64,000 nt of DNA from Arbacia lixula (lineage: Eukaryota > Echinodermata > Echinoidea > Arbacioida > Arbaciidae), in assembly GCA_963669155.1 (NCBI GenBank), contig OZ022597.1, positions 9,945,605 to 10,009,604 on the forward strand, given 5' to 3'. The notes beneath the pieces are model-generated. The model saw nothing but the letters and a program-made list of their open reading frames with translations. It ran no database searches and had not been told where the DNA came from. The first letter of the stretch is position 1. Each line of letters opens with the position of its first letter. Of the stretch, positions 44,850-56,406 are shown one piece after another. The translations under genes and the position numbers were made by a program.

Positions 44850-45260
44850 TGTTTACACAAACGATTTTTTTTTTATCCTTAATCATCACTAAAAGATCGT
44901 TATTAGCGAATCATGACTAACGGATCACAACTGTCCACATTATCCTTCATCATGTCTCTCTTAATCAGGATTACAGAGTGAGCACGTGCTTTCACGGATG
45001 GTGATCCGTTAGAGATGACTAAATATTACGACCCTGTGTTCACACACGTTGTGGGCGTAATGTAACGTGATGCTATATTCTGCTCTCGTACGAAACGCTG
45101 GTTTGACCACCGTTTCGGTAATCATGATTACCGATATGACGTTAAGGCAGACCTTTTCGGTCGTAATTCTAATGAGATGCTGATTCTTAAGTCAGCTGCT
45201 GGTTCTATAATCATGATAAAGGGCTTTAAAAAACTTGGTGTGAACACCGGATGTGAGAAG
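44850..45260. mobile_element. Possible MITE-like element
   Basis: Imperfectly inverted ends ('gtttacacaaacg' and 'ttggtgtgaacacc') frame about 400 bp containing the near-palindrome 'ggtaatcatgattacc'. No coding content; the target duplication was not resolved. Confidence 0.3.
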
Positions 45261-45395
45261 GTAGTGACATGAGAAATTAACTACATCACTCTAGTGACCG
45301 CGACATAAAAAATAAAAAAGCACCCATTGCCTTTATGTGTGGAGATATACTATATTTTGAAGAAAAGGTAACAAACCATTGTTTTGTGTCAACAG

Positions 45396-45431
45396 AATAT
45401 CCACGCAGCCAACAACTGATGAAGCCAACAG
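45396..45431 (+). CDS. Putative 36-nt micro-exon (reads YPRSQQLMKPT)
   Basis: Acceptor 'gttttgtgtcaacag' and consensus donor 'gtaagatat'. Phase 1 reads (E)YPRSQQLMKPT, open. It lies 1.8 kb before copy B and may be an early exon of the second gene copy. Confidence 0.5.
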
Positions 45432-45655
45432 GTAAGATATTTATCTCGGCCATTCTGGTTTCCCGCTCAATGTTTCAAATTCGTATCCTTATCGCATTGA
45501 AGCGCGTACAGAGCGACGGGAGGAATGTCATTCAAAGAGAAGGGTAGATAAAAAAAAGGGGGGTACACTAAGCGTATGGGTAGGCAAAGCCTGATGTCGT
45601 GTAAATTGTCAGTCTTCAAACAAATACAGGTCTTGTTTTGTTTTAAAGGCTGCTC

Positions 45656-45880
45656 CTACGCGACCAACTCTGGATTTTGAGATCGTGGTGTAGCCAGCTC
45701 GGGAGGGAAATCATGCTTTAACCATGCCTTATACTTGGCAGCCAAGTCAACGTTGTATTTACGGATCACTTCTGAAAGTTCGTCGGACTTAATGTTGGTT
45801 AAACGTGCGTTACACAACAAAAAAAGACAAGAGTGTAGTTGTGTTGATTTTGTTTTCCGTAAAGTCAAAGGGACTCTCAA
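45656..45880 (-). pseudogene. LINE endonuclease fragment
   Basis: The minus strand reads 'NARLTNIKSDELSEVIRKY', 'VDLAAKYKAWLKHDFPPEL', matching the start of a CR1-type LINE endonuclease in pattern. The catalytic Glu position is changed (KAWL in place of the usual ETWL). Sequence on both sides does not continue the domain in frame. Confidence 0.5.
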
Positions 45881-46379
45881 AAGGTCTGAAGAGCTACTTG
45901 ATAGTTTCAGTAATGATCGTTGGTATCGTGTTCCAATGCCGCTTCAATTTGTTCCGTCCAGCTCTACACTTTCGATGAGTGGGTCTACACTGAAGCATAT
46001 CAATGACACGGAAAATTGGCGCAACACTTTTAGTAATAAGGCGCGGGCAAGTCTGTATTCCCCAAGCAGATGTCTTTCTTCATCCTCTGTTTATTAATAT
46101 GGGACAGGCATGACGGTAGGAGGCCACATTGTTTGTTGATAGTCGTACACACGCTTGGTTATACGGAGAGGTATGATACGCCAGCAAATACCGTTTACCT
46201 GAATGCGCCCAATATTGCCATTGATACGTCGTTGTACTGGTCCTTCATATTCCGTAAACGACTCTTTGTTGACGAAATAATTCCTTTCAGATTGGGTACT
46301 TACTATCGGCCTGGTTGGCTACACGTTGGGTAGTGCGTGGGCCCCACAGTTTAATCTTCGATAGACCAACCACATGTAT

Positions 46380-47240
46380 ATATACTGAAATACCTCACAG
46401 ACCAACCTATAAACCACGATGAGGGTTTTCTTGGTTAAGCTTTAACATGGATTCGTACGAAATTAAATTGAAACATCAGCAGGATGAGTATATTAAACTA
46501 TAAAAGCTAAAAACGTTGAAAAACGGTGCAGAGAAGCGCGATGGCTGCCTTTAAGGCGCCTTCACAATTGTATTTTGTGATTCAGTTTCAATGACTAGAA
46601 CGCTCAGTGGATACGTTAAGCTTTGGGCTTACCATTACCATTAATTGTTTTAACGACTTGAATACAATTTAAAAACATAACGAAAATGGTTTATTTACCG
46701 CCGCTCCTCTCAGCAGCACTTATTGTTATATTCACCATTAGAATTTAAAAATTAACATGTTTGCATTAAAATTCTGAGTCCCGTTTCAAACTGAAGATAG
46801 CTCTACCTTAAGTATAAAATGATATTTACGTAAGAACATGTACTAAGAAGAAGAAAATCAAGTTCTGGGTGGCATGGAGCACTTAAACACAGCCTCACGT
46901 TCTCACCATTTGATTCTTGATTTGTTGCAAATGACATGGCTTACATTATGTTGAGACATACGTTTTAAAATATGACATTGTACACGAAACTTTACATCAG
47001 TCACTCTGAGATATTTCTATGTTGCGCAAGGAGCTTCATTTTTGGTCCATATTTGTGTACAACTACATAAATATATACACCAAGATTAAAGAAGAAGAAG
47101 AAAAAGAAAAGACAGCAAAATAGATTGTCACTGCAAAAGCGCCAAGACAAGACAGCCGGTGCGTGGACGGTCCTGGCCACGGTTTTTGTTTATCTAGTTA
47201 TGTCACCAGAAACGGGAAAAGGACAGCAGCGATATGTGTA
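46380..47240. other. Non-coding stretch
   Basis: AT-rich; nothing recognised before the sharp left edge of duplication copy B at about 47240. Confidence 0.4.
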
Positions 47241-47968
47241 TCATTACATTCCCCTACCACAATTATTCAAATCCAGGTTACAAGTATAAAGGCAAAATTC
47301 CGTGCTCATATATCCATAAGACGTACTTCTTATCACTTGAATTTGACAATGTGATGTATAACAGTTTGGAAATGCAATAGGCTATGACACACATTGATAT
47401 TTCTAAGAATCATTTAATGCAGCATTTACACTGAGCTTGATACAAATCTATTGAAAATAGTGCTTTAAATCAACATTAAAATGCACCAGTGTGCTCTACG
47501 CTCCTGTATAAGTGGCCAATTAAATATACTACGAAACGTAATAAGGTATTTCCGTGCAGCTACTGATACGATTTAACACCTTGCAGTAATGTTCTATACA
47601 CCTCGATATGCAGTTGCCTAGTCAAAGGTAGCACTGGGCAGGCCGGGACGCAAACATGCAAAATACTATAGTTCTTGCGTTAGTTGACCATTTCGGGGAA
47701 ACTACTGCATAATGTTGCACAACGATCGAGAGAAGTTTGCTTAATAGCCACATCAACTCGTCAAGCTCTAACGTTTCACACTGATGAGTTATCAGTATCT
47801 CCTTTTTACCGTAATTGAATTGTCACTATAAATTCACCAAGAAGACATCCTGGGATGGTTCAGACCACGGGCCCGTATTTTCTAAATGGTAAGGCGTATC
47901 AAGCGCAATGACATCTTCATGTTCATTACGTCGAAGCTCAAATATAATTGTTTTTATCTTGCCACCAG

Positions 47969-47995
47969 GACATCGTGCGTATAAACGAAGATTAG
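47969..47995 (+). CDS. Putative 27-nt micro-exon (reads HRAYKRRL)
   Basis: Counterpart of the exon at 4800, with the same splice sites ('gccaccag' and 'gtatgtata') and a single Glu to Lys replacement. Confidence 0.5.
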   Translation, partial: DIVRINED

Positions 47996-48534
47996 GTATG
48001 TATACATTTGCATTCCTTTAAACTTAATACAAGTATTCCTACTTAGCTTTGATGAAGTCGATTTAGTCGATTTAGCACCAGACAGTAATGTTCTATACAC
48101 CTCAATATGCAGTTGCCTAGTCAGAGGTAGCACTGGGCAGGCCGGGATGCAAATATACAAAATACTATAGTCTTGCGTTGGTTGACCATTTCAGGGAAAC
48201 TACTGCATAATGTCCTAAAAATAAAATAAAGTATTCCCATGCTGCTACTGATACGATAAAAGCACCATGCAGTAATGCTCTATACACCTCAATATGCAGC
48301 TGCCTAGTCAAATGTAACACTGGGCAAGCCGGGATGAAAACATAAATGAATATAGTTCTTGCTGTGCGTGCTTATTACACGGAAACGGCTGCACAATTGC
48401 ACAACGATCGAAATATATTTGTTTGAAAGTAGAGCGTATGAAGGGAATTAATTGGATCTCACATAGTCAAATGACCTCTAACAGTAATAAAGTCGAAATC
48501 CAAATGTTTTGTTCTTTTCTCGTGCTACCAACAG

Positions 48535-48564
48535 AGCTACAGTCAATAATGTCAGGCTTGCCAG
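48535..48564 (+). CDS. Putative 30-nt micro-exon (reads LQSIMSGLP)
   Basis: The flanks ('cgtgctaccaacag', 'gtacgtatt') put it in the class of the 24-nt SSE exons, but it is 6 nt longer and has no counterpart in copy A. Phase 1 reads (E)LQSIMSGLP, open. Confidence 0.5.
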
Positions 48565-49241
48565 GTACGTATTTAATCGCATTCCCATAAACACAACTAG
48601 TCCTACTCGGCATGAAATTACATTCATATGTGTTAGCATCATTTAATGGAGCATCTATATACACTCAACTTGGAACAAATTTGTTGTAAATGGTGCTTTA
48701 AATGAACATAAAATGCACAAGGTGCTCTACGCTCCTGCTAAAAATGATCAATTAAATATACAACAGAACGTAATAAGCTATTTCCGTGCTTCTACTGATA
48801 CGATTAAGCACCTTGCAGTAATGTTCTATACACCTCAATATGAAGTTGCCTATTCAGAGGTAGCACTGGGCAGGCCAGGATGCAATCAAACAAATTGCTA
48901 TTATACCTCTTGCTTTTGGTGACAATTTCACGGAAACTACTGCACAATATTGCTCAATGATCGAGAATGTTTGCTTTATAGCCACATCAGCTCTTCAAGC
49001 CCTAACGTATTACACTGATGAGTTACCAGAGTCACTTTTTTCATATTTCAACTCTCACTCTGAATTGACAAATGAGACATCCAGGGACGGTCAAGACCAC
49101 AGGGCCTTATTTCCTACATAGGGCGTATGGAAGGCATCGTATTTAACGTAGTGTAATGGCATTCTAATGCAAATGAAGTCGAAACATACATGTTGTATTT
49201 TTTGCCACCAATACATCTATCAATGGATCTACCAACTTCAG

Positions 49242-49268
49242 GCAAACCAAAGGCGTCACGGTCACGAG
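49242..49268 (+). CDS. Array micro-exon 1, R type (KPKASRSR)
   Basis: 27 nt between 'accaacttcag' and 'gttagtata'; phase 1 reads (G)KPKASRSR. Confidence 0.5.
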
Positions 49269-50012
49269 GTTAGTATACATTTTCATTTACATAAATACAA
49301 CAATTCGTACTCAGCTGTCACACGTTAAGTTGCAGTTATAATGTTCATTCCCATAAACACAACTAGTCCTACTCGGCTGCAATGCGTAAAATTACATTCA
49401 TATGTGTTAGCATCATTTAATGGAGCATTTACACTCAACTTGGAACAAATGTATTGTAAATGGTGCTTTAAATGAACATGAAATGCACAACGTACTCTAC
49501 GCTCCTGCTAAAATGGCCAATTAAATATACTCCAGAACGTAATAAGGTATTTCCGTGCTTCTACTGATACGATTAAGCACCTTGCAGTAATGTTCTATAC
49601 ACCTCAATATGAAGTTGCCTATTCAGAGGTAGTACTGGGCAGGCCAGGATGCAATTAAACAAAATGCTATAATACCTCTTGCTTTTGGTGACAATTTCAC
49701 GGAAACTACTGCACAATATTGCTCAATGATCAAGAATGTTTGCTTTATAGCCACATCAGCTCGTCAAGCCCTAACGTATTACACTGATGAGTTATCAGAG
49801 TCACTTTTTTCGTATTTCAACTCTTACTCTGAATTCACAAAATAGACATACAGGGACGGCCAAGACCCAAGGGCCTAATTTCCTAGATAGGGCGTATGGA
49901 AGGCATTGTATTTTACGTAGTGTAATGGCATTCTAAAGTGTAAATGAAGTCGAAACAAACATGTTGTATTTTTTGCCACCAATACATCTATCAATGGATC
50001 TACCAACTTTAG

Positions 50013-50039
50013 GCAAACCAAAGGCGTCACGGTCACGAG
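50013..50039 (+). CDS. Array micro-exon 2, R type (KPKASRSR)
   Basis: As exon 1, with acceptor 'ctttag' and donor 'gttagtata'. Confidence 0.5.
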
Positions 50040-50782
50040 GTTAGTATACATTTTCATTTACATAAATACAACAATTCGTACTCAGCTGTCACACGTTAAG
50101 TTACAGTTATAATGTTCATTCCCATAAACACAACTAGTCCTACTCGGCTGCAATGCGTAAAATTGCATTCATATGTGCTAGCATCATTTAATGGAGCATT
50201 TACACTCAACTTGGAACAAATTTGTTGTAAATGGTGCTTTAAATGAACATAAAATGCACAAGGTGCTCTACGCTCCTGCTAAAAATGATCAATTAAATAT
50301 ACAACAGAACGTAATAAGCTATTTCCGTGCTTCTACTGATACGATTAAGCACCTTGCAGTAATGTTCTATACACCTCAATATGAAGTTGCCTATTCAGAG
50401 GTAGCACTGGGCAGGCCAGGATGCAATAAAAAAAAATGCTATTATAGCTCTTGCTTTTGGCGACAATTTCACGGAAACTACTGCACAATATTGCTCAATG
50501 ATCGATAATGTTTGCTTTATAGCCACATCAGGTCGTCGAGCCCTAACGTATTACACTGATGAGTTATCAGAGTCACTTTTTTCATATTTCAATCCTCACT
50601 CTGAATTGACAAATGAGACATCCATGGAGGGTCAAGAGCACAGGGCCTTATTTCCTAGATAGGGCGTATGGAAGGCATCGTATTTTACGTAGTGTAATGG
50701 CATTCTAATGTTAATGAAGCCGAAACATACATGTTGTATTTTTTGCCTCCAATACATCTATCAATGGATCTACCAATTTCAG

Positions 50783-50809
50783 GCAAACCAAAGGCGTCAT
50801 GGTCACGAG
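50783..50809 (+). CDS. Array micro-exon 3, W type (KPKASWSR)
   Basis: Acceptor 'atttcag', donor 'gttagtata'; Arg is replaced by Trp through one base (CGG to TGG). Confidence 0.5.
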
Positions 50810-51551
50810 GTTAGTATACATTTTCATTTACATAAATACAACAATTCGTACTCAGCTGTCACACGTTAAGTTGCAGTTATAATGTTCATTCCCATAAACA
50901 CAACTAGTCCTACTCGGCTGCAATGCGTGAAATTACATTCATATGCGTTAGCATCATTTAATGGAGCATTTGCACTCAACTTGGAACAAATTTGTTGTAA
51001 ATGGTGCTTCAAATGAACATAAAATGCACAACGTGCTCTACGCTCCTGCTAAAATGGCCAATTAAATATACTCCAGAACGTAATAAGCTATTTCCGTGCT
51101 TCTACTGATACGATTAAGCACCTAGCAGTAATGTTCTATACACCTCAATATGAAGTTGCCTATTCGGAGGTAGTACTGGGCAGGCCAGGATGCAATTAAA
51201 CAAAAAGCTATTATACCTCTTGCGTTTGGTGACAATTTCACGGAAACTACTGCACAATATTGCTCAATGATCAAGAATGTTTGCTTTATAGCCACATCAG
51301 CTCGTCAAGCCCTAACGTATTACACTGATGATTTATCAGAGTCACTTTTTTCATATTTCAATCCTCACTCTGAATTGACAAATGAGACATCCATGGAGGG
51401 TCAAGAGCACAGGGCCTTATTTCCTAGATAGGGCGTATGGAAGACATTGTATTTTACGTAGTGTAATGGCATTCTAATGTAAATGAAGTCGAAACATACA
51501 TGTTGTATTTTTTGCCACCAATACATCTATCAATGGATCTACCAACTTTAG

Positions 51552-51578
51552 GCAAACCAAAGGCGTCTTTGTCACGAG
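51552..51578 (+). CDS. Array micro-exon 4, L type (KPKASLSR)
   Basis: Acceptor 'ctttag'; the donor is the stronger 'gtaagtata'. The variable residue is Leu (TTG). Confidence 0.5.
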
Positions 51579-52326
51579 GTAAGTATACATTTTCATTTAC
51601 ATAAATACAACAATTCGTACTCAGATGTCACACGTTAAGTTACAGTTATAATGTTCATTCCCATAAACACAACTAGTCCTACTCGGCTGCAATGCGTAAA
51701 ATTACATTCATATGTGTTAGCATCATTTAATGGAGCATTTATATACACTCAACTTGGAACAAATGTATTGTAAATGGTGCTTTAAATGAACATGAATCGC
51801 ACAACGTGCTCTACGCTCCTGCTGAAATGGCCAATTAAATATACTCCAGAACGTAATAAGCTATTTCCATGCTTCTACTGATACGATTAAGCACCTTGCA
51901 GTAATGTTCTATACACCTCAATATGAAGTTGCCTATTTAGTGGTAGTACTTGGCAGGCCAGGATACAATCAAACAAAATGCTATTATACCTCTTGCTTTT
52001 GATGACAATTTCACGGAAACTACTGCACAATATTGCTCAATGATCAAGAATGTTTGCCTAATAGCCACATCAGCTCGTCAAGCCCTAACGTATTACACTG
52101 ATGAGTTATCAAAGTCACTTTTTCGTATTTCAACTCTTACTCTGAAATCACAAAAGAGACATACAGGGACGGCCAAGACCCAAGGGCCTAATTTCCTAGA
52201 TAGGGCGTATGGAAGGCATTGTATTTTACGTAGTGTAATGGCATTTACGTAGTGTAAATGAAGTCGAAACATACATGTTGTATTTTTTGCCACCAATACA
52301 TCTGTCAATGGATCTACCAACTTCAG

Positions 52327-52353
52327 GCAAACCAAAGGCGTCACGGTCACGAG
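52327..52353 (+). CDS. Array micro-exon 5, R type (KPKASRSR)
   Basis: Acceptor 'cttcag', donor 'gttagtatt'. Confidence 0.5.
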
Positions 52354-53096
52354 GTTAGTATTCATTTTCATTTACATAAATACAACAATTCGTACTCAGC
52401 TGTCACACATTAAGTTACAGTTATAATGTTCATTTCCATAAACACAACTAGTCCTACTCGGCTGCAATGCGTAAAATTGCATTCATATGTGTTAGCATCA
52501 TTTAATGGAGCATTTACACTCAACTTGGAACAAATTTGTTGTAAATGGTGCTTTAAATGAACATAAAATGCACAAGGTGCTCTACGCTCCTGCTAAAAAT
52601 GATCAATTAAATATACAACAGAACGTAATAAGCTATTTCCGTGCTTCTACTGATACGATTAAGCACCTTGCAGTAATGTTCTATACACCTCAATATGAAG
52701 TTGCCTATTCAGAGGTAGCACTGAGCAGGCCAGGATGCAATCAAACAAAATGCTATTATAGCTCTTGCTTTTGGCGACAATTTCACGGAAACTACTGCAC
52801 AATATTGCTCAATGATCGATAATGTTTGCTTTATAGCCACATCAGCTCTTCAAGCCCTAACGTATTACACTGATGATTTATCAGAGTCACTTTTTTCATA
52901 TTTCAATCCTCACTCTGAATTGACAAATGAGACATCCATGGAGGGTCAAGAGCACAGGGCCTTATTTCCTAGATAGGGCGTATGGAAGGCATCGTATTTT
53001 ACGTAGTGTAATGGCATTCTAATGTAAATGAAGTCGAAACATACATGTTGTATTTTTTGCTACCAATACATCTATCAATGGATCTACCAACTTAAG

Positions 53097-53123
53097 GCAA
53101 ACCAAAGGCGTCATGGTCACGAG
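53097..53123 (+). CDS. Array micro-exon 6, W type (KPKASWSR)
   Basis: The acceptor is the weaker 'cttaag'; donor 'gttagtata'. This exon may often be skipped. Confidence 0.45.
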
Positions 53124-53865
53124 GTTAGTATACATTTTCATTTACATAAATACAACAATTCGTACTCAGCTGTCACGCGTTAAGTTGCAGTTATAATGTT
53201 CATTCCCATAAACACAACTAGTCCTACTCGGCTGCAATGCGTGAAATTACATTCATATGCGTTAGCATCATTTAATGGAGCATTTGCACTCAACTTGGAA
53301 CAAATTTGTTGTAAATGGTGCTTTAAATAAACATAAAATGCACAACGTGCTCTACGCTCCTGCTAAAATGGCCAATTAAATATACTCCAGAACGTAATAA
53401 GGTATTTCCGTGCTTCTACTGATACGATTAAGCACCTTGCAGTAATGTTCTATACACCTCAATATGAAGTTGCCTATTCAGAGGTAGTACTGGGCAGGCC
53501 AGGATGCAATTAAACAAAATGCTATTATACCTCTTGCGTTTGGTGACAATTTCACGGAAACTACTGCACAATATTGCTCAATGATCAAGAATGTTTGCTT
53601 TATAGCCACATCAGCTCGTCAAGCCCTAACGTATTACACTGATGAGTTATCAGAGTCACTTTTTTCATATTTCAACTCTCACTCTGAATTGACACATGAG
53701 ACATCCAGGGACGGTCAAGACCACAGGGCCTTATTTCCTACATAGGGCGTATGGAAGACATTGTATTTTACGTAGTGTAATGGCATTCTAATGTAAATGA
53801 AGTCGAAACATACATGTTGTATTTTTTGCCACCAATACATCTATCAATGGATCTACCAACTTTAG

Positions 53866-53892
53866 GCAAACCAAAGGCGTCTTTGTCACGAG
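53866..53892 (+). CDS. Array micro-exon 7, L type (KPKASLSR)
   Basis: Acceptor 'ctttag', strong donor 'gtaagtata', as exon 4. Confidence 0.5.
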
Positions 53893-54633
53893 GTAAGTAT
53901 ACATTTTCATTTACATAAATACAACAATTCGTACTCAGCTGTCACACGTTAAGTTGCAGTTATAATGTTCATTCCCATAAACACAACTAGTCCTACTCGG
54001 CTGCAATGCGTGAAATTACATTCATATGCGTTAGCATCATTTAATGGAGCATTTGCACTCAACTTGGAACAAATTTGTTGTAAATGGTGCTTTAAATAAA
54101 CATAAAATGCACAACGTGCTCTACGCTCCTGCTAAAATGGCCAATTAAATATACTCCAGAACGTAATAAGGTATTTCCGTGCTTCTACTGATACGATTAA
54201 GCACCTTGCAGTAATGTTCTATACACCTCAATATGAAGTTGCCTATTCAGAGGTAGTACTGGGCAGGCCAGGATGCAATCAAACAAAATGCTATTATAGC
54301 TCTTGCTTTTGGCGACAATTTCACGGAAACTACTGCACAATATTGCTCAATGATCGAGAATGTTTGCTTTATAGCCACATCAGGTCGTCGAGCCCTAACG
54401 TATTACACTGATGAGTTATCAGAGTCACTTTTTTCATATTTTAACTCTCACTCTGAATTGACACATGAGACATCCAGGGACGGTCAAGACCACAGGGCCT
54501 TATTTCCTAGATAGGGCGTATGGAAGGCATTGCATTTTACGTAGTGTAATTGCATTCTAATGTAAATGAAGTCGAAACATACATGTTGTATTTTTGCTAC
54601 CAATACATCTATCAATGGATCTACCAACTTCAG

Positions 54634-54660
54634 GCAAACCAAAGGCGTCACGGTCACGAG
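54634..54660 (+). CDS. Array micro-exon 8, R type (KPKASRSR)
   Basis: Acceptor 'cttcag', donor 'gttagtata'. Confidence 0.5.
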
Positions 54661-55401
54661 GTTAGTATACATTTTCATTTACATAAATACAACAATTCGT
54701 ACTCAGCTGTCACACGTTAAGTTGCAGTTTATGTTTATTCCCATAAACACAACTAGTCCTACTCGGCTGCAATGCGTGAAATTACATTCATATGCGTTAG
54801 CATCATTTAATGGAGCATTTGCACTCAACTTCGAACAAATGTATTGTAAATGGTGCTTTAAATGAACATGAAATGCACAACGTGCTCTACGCTCCTGCTA
54901 AAAATGATCAATTAAATATACTACAGAACGTAATCAGCTATTTCCGTGCTTCTACTGATACGATTAAGCACCTAGCAGTAATGTTCTATACACCTCAATG
55001 TAAAGTTGCCTATTCAGAGGTAGTACTGGGCAGGCCAGGATGCAATTAAACAAAATGCTATTATACCTCTTGCGTTTGGTGACAATTTCACGGAAACTAC
55101 TGCACAATATTGCTCAATGATCGAGAATGTTTGCTTTATAGCCACATCAGCTCGTCAAGCCCTAACGTATTACACTGATGATTTATCAGAGTCACTTTTT
55201 TCATATTTCAATCCTCACTCTGAATTGACAAATGAGACATCCATGGAGGGTCAAGAGCACAGGGCCTTATTTCCTAGATAGGGCGTATGGAAGACATTGT
55301 ATTTTACGTAGTGTAATGGCATTCTAATGTAAATGAAGTCGAAACATACATGTTGTATTTTTTGCCACCAATACATCTATCAATGGATCTACCAACTTTA
55401 G

Positions 55402-55428
55402 GCAAACCAAAGGCGTCTTTGTCACGAG
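55402..55428 (+). CDS. Array micro-exon 9, L type (KPKASLSR)
   Basis: Acceptor 'ctttag', strong donor 'gtaagtata'. It follows an R unit directly, so the W unit of this period is missing. Confidence 0.5.
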
Positions 55429-56174
55429 GTAAGTATACATTTTCATTTACATAAATACAACAATTCGTACTCAGATGTCACACGTTAAGTTACAGTTATA
55501 ATGTTCATTCCCATAAACACAACTAGTCCTACTCGGCTGCAATGCGTAAAATTACATTCATATGTGTTAGCATCATTTAATGGAGCATTTATATACACTC
55601 AACTTGGAACAAATGTATTGTAAATGGTGCTTTAAATGAACATGAATCGCACAACGTGCTCTACGCTTCTGCTAAAATGGCCAATTAAATATACTCCAGA
55701 ACGTAATAAGCTATTTCCATGCTTCTACTGATACGATTAAGCACCTTGCAGTAATGTTCTTTACACCTCAATGTGAAGTTGCCTATTCAGAGGTAGCACT
55801 GGGCAGGCCAGGATGCAATCAAACAAAATGCTATCATAGCTCTTGCTTTTGGTGACAATTTCACGGAAACTACTGCACAATATTGCTCAATGATCGACAA
55901 TGTTTGATTTATAGCCACATCAGCTAGTCAAGCCCTAACGTATTACACTGATGAGTTATCAGAGTCACTTTTTTCATATTTCAACTCTCACTCTAAATTG
56001 ACAAATGAGATTTCCAGGGACGGTCAAGACCACAGGGCCTTATTTCCTAGATAGGGCGTATGGAAGGCATTGTATTTTACGTAGTGTAATGGCATTCTAA
56101 TGTTAATGAAGCCGAAACATACATGTTGTATTTTTTGCCTCCAATACATCTATCAATGGATCTACCAACGTCAG

Positions 56175-56195
56175 ACATTCCAACCGACACGCGAA
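56175..56195 (+). CDS. Putative 21-nt micro-exon (reads IPTDTR)
   Basis: Counterpart of 5348 and the last unit of the array; acceptor 'acgtcag', weak donor 'gttaatg'. Confidence 0.4.
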
Positions 56196-56406
56196 GTTAA
56201 TGTACATTTTCATATACATAAATACAGCAATTCGTACTCAGCTGTCACACGTTGAGTCACAGTGGTAATGTTCATTACTTATTATGACCTTCTCACAACA
56301 CAGCTTGAACAATATAATACTAGTATACTACGTTTTTTCATTTTTAAAAGTATTACATACATTCATATTTGTGAGAATCATTTAATTGAGCATTTACACT
56401 GAATTT

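Larger units (their letters stand above)
48600..56200 (+). repeat. ~770-bp tandem array, about ten units, each with one micro-exon
   Basis: The exon positions 49242, 50013, 50783, 51552, 52327, 53097, 53866, 54634, 55402 and 56175 are 768-775 bases apart. Each unit keeps 'atttaatggagcattt', 'gctctacgctcctgct', 'gcagtaatgttctatacacc' and the exon. Units fall into three types that recur in order at a period of about 2.31 kb. Open frames of 60-105 codons repeated within units are on the same strand but outside the exons and are taken as by-products of the near-identical intron sequence. Confidence 0.85.

Noticed and set aside
50191-50508. 105-codon open frames repeated at 50191 and 52505
   Set aside because: They lie in the conserved intron part of the 770-bp units, differ in frame in sister units, and their near-identity comes from recent duplication rather than coding constraint.
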